64,000 nt of DNA, taken from positions 3,472,001 to 3,536,000 of the forward strand of contig NZ_CP058529.1 in assembly GCF_013401515.1 (NCBI RefSeq), written 5' to 3'. Position numbers and translations under genes: made by a program. The stretch is from Halorarum halophilum (lineage in GTDB: Archaea > Halobacteriota > Halobacteria > Halobacteriales > Haloferacaceae). The notes below the pieces were generated by a model. The model saw only the letters and a program-made list of their open reading frames with translations, was not told where the DNA came from and did not search any database. Shown here piece after piece: positions 27,599 through 36,231 of this stretch (positions are counted from its first letter, which is position 1; the number at the start of each line of letters is the position of its first letter).

Positions 27599-28564
27599 AT
27601 GGCGTCCTCCCACCCTCTACGACTCGTGTCAGCAGAGGATTCGGCGTCTACGACCAACGCGATAAGCTTCGACGTCGAGCACTGGCATTCGGCGACGCTC
27701 CTCAGCGACGCGGTCGAGGATCCGGAGGACCGGATCGAGGAGTCGGTCGACGTCGTGCTCGACGTGCTCCGCCGGCACGACGTCCGGGCCACGTTCTTCG
27801 TCGTGGGCGAGGTCGCCTCGGAATACCCCGATGTCGTCCGGAAGATCGCCGACGCGGAGCACGAACTCGCGTCGCACGGCCACACCCACACGCCCCTCTT
27901 CGAACTCTCACCCGACGCGTTCGAGCGGGAGCTCGACCGGTCCACGACGGCGATCGAACGGGCAAGCGGGATCGAGCCGGTCGGCTTTCGGGCGCCGAAC
28001 TTCTCGGTGACTGGGAGGACCGACTGGGCGCTCTCGATCCTCGAATCGAACGGATACCGCTACGATTCGAGCGTGTTCCCGGTCACGACTCCGATGTACG
28101 GGGTCTCCGGGGCACCGATTCGGCCGTACGACGTGGCGCTTGACGACCCGTTTCACGCCTCCTCGGCTGAGCAGTCGGGGTGCGGGCTCGTCGAAGTCCC
28201 CCTGTCGGTACTCGGTTCGCGCGTCCGCCTGCCGATCGCGGGCGGGTTCTACGGGCGCGTCACGCCGGTCTGGCTACTGGAGCGTGGGATTCGTCGCCTC
28301 AACCGGCGCGGGATTCCGGCCACGCTGTACTTCCATCCATGGGAGTTCAATCCGGCGGTCAGGGTCGACTCGCCGTCGGTCCCGAAACGGTTCGTCAGCT
28401 TCGTCGGCATCGAGAAGACGGCGCGGAAACTCGACCGACTGCTCACCGCCTTCGACTTCGGGCCGATACGAGCCATGGTCGACCGGCGTGAGCGGAACCC
28501 GAAACGAGACAAGTGGAGAGAACTGCGGACGGACGACGCGACCGACACGGAGTACGACAGATGA
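27599..28564 (+). CDS. Polysaccharide deacetylase (NodB fold, XrtA/DUF3473-like)
   Basis: 321 residues. NodB motifs are present: ISFDVEHWH with the catalytic Asp, LASHGHTHTPL with the metal-binding His pair, and GFRAPNFSVT with the motif-3 Arg. The C-terminal part, from LYFHPWEFNP to a RLLTAFDFGPI-like end, matches the DUF3473 extension found in the deacetylases that accompany bacterial exosortase XrtA. The enzyme should remove N- or O-acetyl groups from a cell-surface polysaccharide. ATG at 27599 is chosen because the upstream frame lacks protein character. The stop overlaps the FemAB-like gene (ATGA). Confidence 0.93.
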   Translation: MASSHPLRLVSAEDSASTTNAISFDVEHWHSATLLSDAVEDPEDRIEESVDVVLDVLRRHDVRATFFVVGEVASEYPDVVRKIADAEHELASHGHTHTPLFELSPDAFERELDRSTTAIERASGIEPVGFRAPNFSVTGRTDWALSILESNGYRYDSSVFPVTTPMYGVSGAPIRPYDVALDDPFHASSAEQSGCGLVEVPLSVLGSRVRLPIAGGFYGRVTPVWLLERGIRRLNRRGIPATLYFHPWEFNPAVRVDSPSVPKRFVSFVGIEKTARKLDRLLTAFDFGPIRAMVDRRERNPKRDKWRELRTDDATDTEYDR

Positions 28565-29631
28565 ACACGAGGGAAACACAGGAGACGACACGACTGGAGA
28601 TCGAACGGTGCGACGACGCGGCCGAGTGGGACGCGTTCGTCGAGCGGAACGACGGCCCGCCCTTCGCCCTGTGGGGGTGGGGCGACGCCGTCGAGTCGTA
28701 CGGCCACGACCGATGGTACTTCGTCGCCCGCGACGGGGGGACTATCGCCGGCGTGCTCCCGCTGGTCCACATGGAGAGCAGGCTGTTCGGTTCGAAACTG
28801 GTGTCGCCGCCGTTCGGCGAACGCGGGTCGCTCGTGCTGGGCAGTTCACGGTCGGAGGAGGCGGCCGAACTGCTCCTGGAACGAACCCGGGAGCTGGCCG
28901 ACGACCTCGACGTAGATTTCGTCAGCCTGCGGGGGGCCGAGATCGGAGACCGGCATGGATTCACGGGGAGCTCGCGGTTCGTGACCTTCCGGATACCGCT
29001 GAGCGACGGTGCGGAGTCCACCTGGGAGGGTGTGAAGGAGAGCCGCCAGCGACAGGTTCGACAGGCCGAGGACGCGACGCTGACGTATCGCGTCGGCGAG
29101 CGGCTCTCCGACCTGAAGGAGTACTACAGGCTGTACTTGAAGTCGATGCGCGGACACGGGACGCCGCCTCACTCGTTCGACTTCCTCCGGATCCTCTGGG
29201 ACCGTTTCGCCGACGACGGTCACCTCCACCTCGGGATGGTCGAGAAGGACGGCGCGCTGATCAACGGCATCATCGACCTCTCGCTCGGGTCGAGCGTCCA
29301 CCAGTGGGGCGTGATCACCGACTACGAGCACCGGGACCTGAACGGCGGAAGCCTCGCCCTCTGGAAGTCGCTCGAGCGGGCAGCCGAGGAGGGGTGCGAG
29401 GTGTACGATATGGGACGTACCCGCGAGGGATCGGGCGTGTACCTGTTCAAGAAGAGTTTCGGGGGCGAGAAGACCTGGTACGACGATAGCCACTACTTCC
29501 CGAGCGGGGAAACCGAGCTCCCACACCCGGAACGGGAGGCGTACGACCCCATCAAACGGGCGTGGAAGCGACTGCCCATCCCGCTCACTCGCGTCGTCGG
29601 TCCGAGGATTCGAAAGGGCATCAGCCTCTGA
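28561..29631 (+). CDS. FemAB-like GNAT-superfamily acyltransferase (XrtA-associated type)
   Basis: 356 residues forming two tandem GNAT folds. Typical FemAB features are FALWGWGDAVESYGHDRWY near the start, GVLPLVHMESRLFGSKLVS, VKESRQRQVRQAEDATLTY and MGRTREGSGVYLFKKSFGG near the end. Bacterial relatives transfer amino acids to peptidoglycan. Archaea lack peptidoglycan, so this copy more likely adds an acyl or aminoacyl group to a surface glycan or lipid carrier. Its place directly after the deacetylase and before a GT4 reproduces the bacterial XrtA exopolysaccharide gene order. Confidence 0.88.
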   Translation: MNTRETQETTRLEIERCDDAAEWDAFVERNDGPPFALWGWGDAVESYGHDRWYFVARDGGTIAGVLPLVHMESRLFGSKLVSPPFGERGSLVLGSSRSEEAAELLLERTRELADDLDVDFVSLRGAEIGDRHGFTGSSRFVTFRIPLSDGAESTWEGVKESRQRQVRQAEDATLTYRVGERLSDLKEYYRLYLKSMRGHGTPPHSFDFLRILWDRFADDGHLHLGMVEKDGALINGIIDLSLGSSVHQWGVITDYEHRDLNGGSLALWKSLERAAEEGCEVYDMGRTREGSGVYLFKKSFGGEKTWYDDSHYFPSGETELPHPEREAYDPIKRAWKRLPIPLTRVVGPRIRKGISL

Positions 29632-29637
29632 TCGCGA

Positions 29638-30801
29638 ATGAAGGTCCTCTACATCGTCGGGCAGAGCACGGGTGGTCTCCCACACTACACCGCTGAGCTC
29701 GCCAACGCAGTCGCGGAACACGCCGACGTGACCGTGATGAAGCCGAAGGAGACGACGGCGGACGAACTGTTCGACGACGAGGTCGAACTGCTCACGGCGT
29801 TCGACCACCTCGGCGTCTCGATGCCGGAGCTGTACAGCTTCGACGTCAATCCGTTGGATTTCGTCCGGGGGTTCCTCTCGTACGACGCGATACGCGAGAT
29901 CGAGGACGTGGACGCGGACGTCGTTCACGACACCACTGACCTGTTCCCGCAGGTGAAACTGTTCGCGAAGCGCCACGGGATCGACGCCCGCTTCCCGCTC
30001 GTCGTGACCCGCCACGAGGTCTCGAAGCGCCGTCTGTCGTTCTCTCGCCCGCCGGTGCTCGTCGAGGAACTGCTCGATTACGCGATCCCCGACCTCGACC
30101 TCGACCGGGTGGTCGTCCACACCGAGAAGCAGAGACGGGCGATGACGAACCGCGGGGTCCCAGCGGACCGGATCTCGATAATCCCCCACGGCGCGTACTC
30201 GGTGTTCGGAAGCGATACCGACGTCGATGTCGACCCCGAGCGGAACTGTCTGCTGTTCTTCGGCCACATCGTCACCCCGAAGGGGCTGGACACGCTGGTC
30301 GAGGCGATCCCCCTGGTCAAACGGGAGATCCCGGACGTGAAGCTCATCATCGCCGGCGAGGGGAAGATCCCACGACGATCCCGGGCGATCATGGAGGCCC
30401 ACGAGGGGAACTTCGAGGTCCACAACTACTTCGTCCCGAACGAGGAGGTCAAGGACATCTTCGGCCGCGCCGAAGTCGTGGCGTTGCCGTACCGCAACCA
30501 GGGCGGAACGAAGGGCCACAGCGGCGCGCTCGCGACGGCGTTCTCGTTCGGGAAACCGGTCGTCGCCTCGACGGCGGGGGAGTTCACGTCGCTGGTCGGG
30601 GACACGGGCTCCGGACTGGTCGTCCCCCCGGAGGACCCCGAACGGCTGGCGTCGGCGATCATCCGGCTCCTGACCGACGAGGACGCGAAACGGGAGATGA
30701 GTGCGTGCAGCAGTCGGATGGCGGATCGGCTCTCGTGGGACAACGTCGCGGAGCAGTACGTGGACGTGTACGAACGCGTCCTCGACGGCGCAGGTCGGTG
30801 A
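29638..30801 (+). CDS. Glycosyltransferase family 4 (GT-B fold)
   Basis: 387 residues. The N-terminal half starts MKVLYIVGQSTGGLPHYTAEL. The donor-binding C-terminal half has PHGAYSVFG, LFFGHIVTPKGLDTLVEAI, KLIIAGEGK and the E-x7-E-like GLVVPPEDPERLASAI near residue 335. It transfers a sugar from a nucleotide or lipid donor in the cytoplasm. It follows the FemAB-like gene by 6 nt, giving the operon deacetylase-FemAB-GT4. Confidence 0.93.
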   Translation: MKVLYIVGQSTGGLPHYTAELANAVAEHADVTVMKPKETTADELFDDEVELLTAFDHLGVSMPELYSFDVNPLDFVRGFLSYDAIREIEDVDADVVHDTTDLFPQVKLFAKRHGIDARFPLVVTRHEVSKRRLSFSRPPVLVEELLDYAIPDLDLDRVVVHTEKQRRAMTNRGVPADRISIIPHGAYSVFGSDTDVDVDPERNCLLFFGHIVTPKGLDTLVEAIPLVKREIPDVKLIIAGEGKIPRRSRAIMEAHEGNFEVHNYFVPNEEVKDIFGRAEVVALPYRNQGGTKGHSGALATAFSFGKPVVASTAGEFTSLVGDTGSGLVVPPEDPERLASAIIRLLTDEDAKREMSACSSRMADRLSWDNVAEQYVDVYERVLDGAGR

Positions 30802-30875
30802 AACCGGGTGCGTCCGCGAATCGGAGCGCTGAGGGGCGTCTCAGACCGGGAATCGCCCGACGTCCGTGACGACGA

Positions 30876-31436
30876 TCACTCCCGATCCGTCACGTCCTCG
30901 GTCGACGCGTTCCGGGACCGGAGCGACGGGACGCCGGGCATCCCGTCGTACACCCAGAGGACGAGCATCAGGACGCCGATCAGGGACTTGGGACCGATGA
31001 AGCTGCTCACGCTCAACTCCCGGAGGTACTCGCCGAAGGTGTTCTGACTGTCGGAGGTCGGAGCCCGGAGAAGCGGCCAGAGCAGGTAGCCGAGGTCCTC
31101 GTACTGGCCGGTCAAGAGCAGTCGGTACGTGTCGGCGAGGCTATGGCTGAGGTGGCCCACACTGAACGCTACGACGAGATTTGTGCGGTTCCATCGCCTG
31201 CTCAGGGCGTATCCGATCGCGAAGATGACGAGGACCGTGAGGAGCGAGTGACCGAGCGAGCGCCCGGAGGGGAGCACGTTGTACGTCCACGCGAGCGGCT
31301 TGTCGACCAGGTCGGGGAACTGAGTCCCGAGGAGGAGGCACCATGCTTCGAGGTCACCTGGTGGACGTTTCTTCCAGTAGTGGGTCGAAGCGGACCACAG
31401 CAGGTAGCCGATCGCGGCGTGCGCCCACGGGATCAT
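30876..31436 (-). CDS. YdjM-like membrane-bound metal-dependent hydrolase, paralogue
   Basis: 186 residues from ATG at 31436 (MIPWAHAAIGYLLWS). It shares the pattern of the plus-strand paralogue at 26689-27258: LGTQFPDLVDKPLAWTYNVLP, SGRSLGHSLLT, SVGHLSHSLADTYR and a final LVLWVYDGMPG. The metal-binding His/Asp residues are conserved. It is convergent with the GT4 gene. Having both copies flank the same operon suggests a duplication tied to this glycan module rather than chance. Confidence 0.82.
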   Translation of the reverse strand: MIPWAHAAIGYLLWSASTHYWKKRPPGDLEAWCLLLGTQFPDLVDKPLAWTYNVLPSGRSLGHSLLTVLVIFAIGYALSRRWNRTNLVVAFSVGHLSHSLADTYRLLLTGQYEDLGYLLWPLLRAPTSDSQNTFGEYLRELSVSSFIGPKSLIGVLMLVLWVYDGMPGVPSLRSRNASTEDVTDRE

Positions 31437-31571
31437 GGGGGGGCGGGGGTGATGGGATGTCGGACGCTGGGGTGGACCCCTGTTCGACGGTGCCGTGGTT
31501 CGGCGGCTGATGCGCCCGGAACCCACGGTCCGCCACCTGCCCGGTCTTGTTTCGAGGATACCATCTCGCGC

Positions 31572-32813
31572 CTACTTGAGGTAGCCGAGATCGCGTAACA
31601 GCGACTCCTGGTCCTCGTTGAGTGTGGTGTCCGCGAACTGGTGTGCTCCCTCCTCGAACTCGTCCGGTACCAGCGCGCTGGCGTCCGCCGTGGTGAAGTC
31701 GGGGTCGCCGAACGTCAGCGTGCGAGCCAGGGAGAGCCTGACGAGGCTGGCCACCTTTCGAGGGGAGGCGTTGTCCCGCCACGCGGGGGAGTACCCTCTG
31801 AACAGGTTGTCGTACAGTAGCGCGCCCAATCGCTGGACGCTCGACTTCCGGTGGAGAACGTGTCCGCCGGTCGCGTTCCAGACGCCGCTCGCCGCGTACA
31901 CCGACAACTCCGTCGACAGGCCTCGCGCCTCGACTTCGAGGTGTTGCCAGACGTCGGACCGGGGCTTCCTGCTCGGGTCGGATCCCTCCCGCCAGACGTC
32001 GACCCCGTCGACCCCGTCCGGGGCCGCGCCCCGTTGGGCCGAGAGAACGGTCGGGGCGACGTCCGTGCCCGAGAGGAGTGACGGGTAGGTCTCGTCTTTC
32101 GGAAGTCCCGCCCCCAGGAAGACGATCGGGATCTCAACGGTTTCCGGACACATCGGGTGTCCGTGGCCGAATCGGCCCCCGTTCCGCTGCTCACCGAGGC
32201 ACTGGCCGTGGTCGCTGGTGAAGACGACGAGCGTCTCGTCCAGGAGGTCCCGTTCGGCGAGCTGGTCGTACACGTCGAGGAACCGCTCGGCGGAGTTGTG
32301 GCAGTCCTGCCTGTAGAGATCGATCAACCGGCTCCGCCTGCTCTCGTATTCGCGGAAGAACTCCTCCGTCGACTCGAACGCCTCGTTCCCGAAGCCGTAC
32401 GGTGCGTGGGGTCCGACGTCGTGCACGACGTGGACGAACGGCGGTTCCAGCTCTCCGAGCTTCGATTCCGTCTCGAGATGGTGGATCTGCAACGGCGGTT
32501 TCTCGTCCGACTCCAGCCCGATCCACACGCTCTCCGCGTTGAACCCGACGTCGACTCCGTCGGCTCTCAGCAGTTCGGCGCTCTCCGCCAGCCGGTCGTC
32601 GAACATCCACACCTTGTGCGTGGCCGGATACATCCCCGTCAGTAGCGACGGCAGCGCCGACGCCGTGAACGTGCTCGGGGCGATGGCCCTGGCCGTCACT
32701 CCGAGGTTCCGCACCTCTTCGGGGAGGAAGTCAAATCGAAGCGCGTCGGAAACGAAGATCACGACGTTGTCCACATCGCTCACGTCGGTCCACTCCGAAA
32801 GTGGCGTGTCCAT
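31572..32813 (-). CDS. Sulfatase-like hydrolase/transferase (alkaline phosphatase superfamily)
   Basis: 413 residues. The metal site is visible in VIFVSDALRFDFLP near the start and VVFTSDHGQCLGEQ near residue 215, with GHGHPM and PIVFLGAG following. At the nucleophile position, where sulfatases have C/S-x-P-S-R, the sequence reads STFTASALPSLLTG. The formylglycine Cys/Ser and the Arg are therefore missing and a Thr takes the place. It may transfer a phospho-group or act as a hydrolase on surface glycans rather than being a true sulfatase. ATG at 32813 fits a TATA-like GTTTATTC at about 32,860-32,867. Confidence 0.87.
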   Translation of the reverse strand: MDTPLSEWTDVSDVDNVVIFVSDALRFDFLPEEVRNLGVTARAIAPSTFTASALPSLLTGMYPATHKVWMFDDRLAESAELLRADGVDVGFNAESVWIGLESDEKPPLQIHHLETESKLGELEPPFVHVVHDVGPHAPYGFGNEAFESTEEFFREYESRRSRLIDLYRQDCHNSAERFLDVYDQLAERDLLDETLVVFTSDHGQCLGEQRNGGRFGHGHPMCPETVEIPIVFLGAGLPKDETYPSLLSGTDVAPTVLSAQRGAAPDGVDGVDVWREGSDPSRKPRSDVWQHLEVEARGLSTELSVYAASGVWNATGGHVLHRKSSVQRLGALLYDNLFRGYSPAWRDNASPRKVASLVRLSLARTLTFGDPDFTTADASALVPDEFEEGAHQFADTTLNEDQESLLRDLGYLK

Positions 32814-33222
32814 CTGTGCTCTCACTCGTCTGTAGGGGCGATGCAGAGCCACAAGAGAATAAACTCCCTATCCGAAGTACAACGAACTTACCGAGTCGGG
32901 CAGGTCCCGGTAGCGATTCGACCGCTACACGCCGGCTCGCAGGTGGTCCACGCACGGTCGCTATCCGGCTCCGGGGATCAACTCGATGGCTCCCGGATTC
33001 GGGTCTCGAACGCGTCTCCCGTGGTCGTCGGAGGTGTCGACGAACCCCGGAATCCTCCTCCCCGACGATGGCGTACTCGTCCGAGGTGAGTACGCTCGTC
33101 GGATCGGAGTGCACAACTGTCGAACGTTGCAGGGGTACACCCGGCGGATTCGCGTCCCCCTTCGGAGGGCGACGTGGCGCACCGACTACCCGAGCCGATC
33201 GACCGGTAACCGTCGAACAACT
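32814..33222. other. Divergent intergenic stretch
   Basis: About 410 nt between the sulfatase-like and FkbM genes, which are divergent. It holds the TATA-like sequence for the sulfatase-like gene (GTTTATTC, minus strand, near 32,863). No gene or strong repeat is seen in the rest. Confidence 0.4.
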
Positions 33223-34092
33223 ATGTCGAGCGGCACCGAACGGTCACGGGTGACGTCCGACGATCGCGGCGAGGGGAGGTTGCGCGGCTCCGCGAGTCGT
33301 GGGCTCGTGGGCGCCACGTTCCGGCTGGTGAACACGTACTGTTCCGGTGCGCTGGGGGATGCCCACCGGACCTACTGGCGGTGGCGCCTCGCGGTCCTCA
33401 AGGAGGACGGGACCGTGCAGGTCGGCGACACGACTGCCCGCTTCGGCGTCTCCACCAGGTCGGAGCGACGGAGGGTCCGGCGGCTCGGCGGGGAACGGTT
33501 CGTCCTCGAGGCGTTCCTTGAGGACCTCACCGGGACCGAAACCGTCTGGGACGTCGGCGCCTGCGTCGGGACGTACGCGTGCTTCGCGGCTCAGAAGCTT
33601 CCCGAGGGTCGTGTCATCGCCTTCGAACCGGAGCCGACGAACCGGGTTCGGCTCCGGGTGAACCTGCGAGCGAACGCCCCGCCGGAGCGCTGGCAGATCG
33701 TCCCGGCGGCGCTCTCCGACCGTGATGGGACGGCGACGCTGGCGTCCGAGTTCGTCGAGCCCGGCGGCGGCCACCACTACCTCTCCGATGGCGCCGGACG
33801 ACCCGTCGAGGCCAGACGCGGGGAGAGCATCGCGTCTCGCGGGTACCCCTCTCCGGACGTGTTGAAGCTCGACGTGCAGGGAGCCGAACTGGACGCGTTA
33901 CACGGGATGGGGGACGCGCTCGATGGCGTCGACGTGATTTACGCCGAGTTGCACACGAGGAAGTCGGGGAGATACGGGACGACTGTCGAGGAGGTCGAGG
34001 AGTACCTTCGCAAGGCGGGCTACTCGGTCGAACACCTCGGAGAGCCCACGACCGGACGACCGGGCGTGTACTTCGTCCGGGCGTACAGGTGA
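33223..34092 (+). CDS. FkbM-family methyltransferase
   Basis: 289 residues. The SAM-binding motif is VWDVGACVGTYACFAAQKLP (about residues 107-126), followed by VIAFEPEPTNRVRLRVNL, VPAALSDRDG and the FkbM marks VLKLDVQGAELDALHGMG and IYAELHTRK. The family O-methylates sugars and other hydroxyls. In a glycan island it would methylate a surface sugar; methylated hexuronic acids are known in haloarchaeal N-glycans. ATG at 33223 (MSSGTERSR) is the first plausible start. The N-terminal 70 residues hold a poorly conserved helical part. Confidence 0.9.
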   Translation: MSSGTERSRVTSDDRGEGRLRGSASRGLVGATFRLVNTYCSGALGDAHRTYWRWRLAVLKEDGTVQVGDTTARFGVSTRSERRRVRRLGGERFVLEAFLEDLTGTETVWDVGACVGTYACFAAQKLPEGRVIAFEPEPTNRVRLRVNLRANAPPERWQIVPAALSDRDGTATLASEFVEPGGGHHYLSDGAGRPVEARRGESIASRGYPSPDVLKLDVQGAELDALHGMGDALDGVDVIYAELHTRKSGRYGTTVEEVEEYLRKAGYSVEHLGEPTTGRPGVYFVRAYR

Positions 34093-34257
34093 ACAGCCAG
34101 GCAGACGTGAGTCGTCGGAGTCGTCGCGCGCTCGCGGAACGGCGCGTTCGGTCGGGAGTGGAGACCGTCACCGGGAACGAAGCCACCTGGAGGCGATGCG
34201 TGCGACGGGACGTACCTGGGGAGTATCTTCATTACGACACCTGTGGACGGTAGTACC

Positions 34258-35454
34258 ATGGTTCGACAGAGCGGGGAGGAGTCCGTCCTGATCCCGGCTG
34301 GTTTCTCTCCGAAAAGCCTCACCGCAGTTCGATCGCTCGGTGCTCGTGGAGTTCACACTGTCGTCGCAGCCCCGAAACGGACGGTTCCGGCGTTCGCGTC
34401 CAGGTACTGCGACGAGCAGGTGCTGGTCCCGTCGCCCTGGGACGACTTGATCGCGTACAAGGACGCGCTCCTGGACCTCGCATCGCGGCCCGACGTGAAG
34501 GCGGTCGTCCCCTCGCTGGAGGAGAATACGTTCCTGTTCTCGAAGTACGACGAGTTTGCCGAGCACGTCGCCCCCCTCTGGCCGTCGTTCGAGGCTCTCC
34601 GAACGGCCCACGACGGGAAGCGCCTCGCCGAGGTGGCAACGGAAGCGGGCCTTCCGGTGCCGGAGACGATGTCGTTCGACGAGGTCGACGACTGGTCGCG
34701 CGAGTTGATCATCAAGCCGCGGTACGCGATCCTGACGAGCGAGTACGAGCCCTCCCTCTCGCCGTCGGAGTGCAGGGGGAAGATGGATCCGGTCCACCCC
34801 GAACCGGGCGTCGAACCGGATCGCGAGGCGCTCACCGCGGAACTACGGGGGAACCCCCCGATCGTCCAGGAGTACGTTCCGATCGCCCGCGAGTACTCGT
34901 TCAGGGCACTGTACGATCACGGCGAACCGGTGGCGACGAGCCTGAAACGGCAGATCCGGGGGAAGACGTACGCGGGCGGCGCGAGCGTCTTCTGCAAGCT
35001 GGTTCGCGACCCGGAACTGGAGGAGATGGGTCGGAGGTTGCTCGATCATCTCGACTGGCACGGGCTCGCAACGGTCCAGTTCATCGAGGATGCCCGAACG
35101 GGGGGGTTCAAACTGACCGAGATCAATCCAAGAACTTGGACATCGATCCCTCTCGACGTACGCGGAGGTATCGACTATCCGTACTTCTACTGGCTCCTGG
35201 CGCGAGGGGAACGGAACCGGATCGCGCCGCACTACAGGGATGGGTTCGCGGCCCACCTCCTCTTCGGCGAACTCCAGTACCTCCTCAGCGTCGTGCGAGA
35301 CGACTACCCCAACGCGGCGCGTCCGGCGTTCAGAACGGCCCTGTGGGAGACGCTCACGTCGATCTACGAGCATCCGAACTTCTACTATCCCAAGCTGGAC
35401 GACCCACGCCCCTTCGGTCGCGGCGTGCTGAACGTCCTTCCCTTCGGCGACTGA
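34258..35454 (+). CDS. ATP-grasp carboxylate-amine ligase
   Basis: 398 residues. ATP-grasp features are a Rossmann-like N-domain (SVLIPAGFSPKSLTAVRSLG), LIIKPRYAILTSEYEPS with the nucleotide-binding Lys, PIVQEYVPIAREYSFRALY, and the magnesium motif FKLTEINPRTWTSIPLDV. Related haloarchaeal proteins sit in glycosylation clusters and are thought to join an amino group to a sugar carboxylate, perhaps on a hexuronic acid; this is not proven. ATG at 34258 is preferred to the GTG at 34243. A TATA-like TATCTTCATTA lies about 28 nt upstream. Confidence 0.88.
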   Translation: MVRQSGEESVLIPAGFSPKSLTAVRSLGARGVHTVVAAPKRTVPAFASRYCDEQVLVPSPWDDLIAYKDALLDLASRPDVKAVVPSLEENTFLFSKYDEFAEHVAPLWPSFEALRTAHDGKRLAEVATEAGLPVPETMSFDEVDDWSRELIIKPRYAILTSEYEPSLSPSECRGKMDPVHPEPGVEPDREALTAELRGNPPIVQEYVPIAREYSFRALYDHGEPVATSLKRQIRGKTYAGGASVFCKLVRDPELEEMGRRLLDHLDWHGLATVQFIEDARTGGFKLTEINPRTWTSIPLDVRGGIDYPYFYWLLARGERNRIAPHYRDGFAAHLLFGELQYLLSVVRDDYPNAARPAFRTALWETLTSIYEHPNFYYPKLDDPRPFGRGVLNVLPFGD

Positions 35455-35646
35455 CTATGATCGAGTAGTAGTTGCGTTAATCGTCCTGGCTGGGACCGTG
35501 GTGGCACTATCCCGTGACTGCTATCGGATCGTCGAATACGTTTCCCTCGAGATCCGAGACGGCTCCGAAGACTGAAGTGGTCCTCCCGAGTGGACCGTCC
35601 TCGCGACGACTAATCCGATACGGACAAACTCGGCGCTGGTTGCCGG

Positions 35647-35937
35647 TCAGGCGAGGACCTCGGCCACCGCCTGGGCGGTGATGAACGCGACCACGAGGGC
35701 CCCGGCGAACACGATCCACCGGAGCCTCCTCCAGAGACCCGGGGAGGCGTGGCGGGGAGAGAACAACTCGGTGCTGACGAGGAATCCGAGAAACCAAACG
35801 AAAAACGCACGTTCGAGGGTGGGGAGCGGTCGCTGGTGGGTCGACACCATCACCCCGGCGATCACGGCACACGAGATTGCCCAGACCAACTGCCAGGCAC
35901 CGAACGCGCGGGTTCGTCTCTGGTTCATCTCAGACAT
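35647..35937 (-). CDS. Small membrane protein (96 aa), three transmembrane helices
   Basis: 96 residues. Three hydrophobic helices (about residues 13-32, 43-60 and 72-94) with positively charged loops (RHASPGLWRRLRW) suggest N-terminus inside. The start may be Met1 at 35937 or Met4 at 35928. It has no known motif. It lies inside the surface-glycan island and is convergent with the ATP-grasp gene, so a role in polymer export or anchoring is possible but unproved. Confidence 0.65.
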   Translation of the reverse strand: MSEMNQRRTRAFGAWQLVWAISCAVIAGVMVSTHQRPLPTLERAFFVWFLGFLVSTELFSPRHASPGLWRRLRWIVFAGALVVAFITAQAVAEVLA

Positions 35938-36231
35938 CCCTCGGTTCGACCGGCAGGCACTTCGTCCCGGCGTCCCCGTCAGTCGAGGATAGCCGACACG
36001 ACTGCGTCGGGTGGAGACCGTCCAGCGTGTCGGTCATCCTGTTAACGATGTACCGGTACGTTGGCACGTCGACAGACACGGCTAGCCACTCCGTTGATTC
36101 GACCGACTCGTTCGGACTCTCTCCGTACGAGTGATCGTCCAGTTGACGTACTCCGTACGAACAGGGTCGAGACAGGCGCGTACGAGGTTCGGTGGCATTC
36201 GTGCGTTTGTTCTACGGGAAGGACCAAAACA

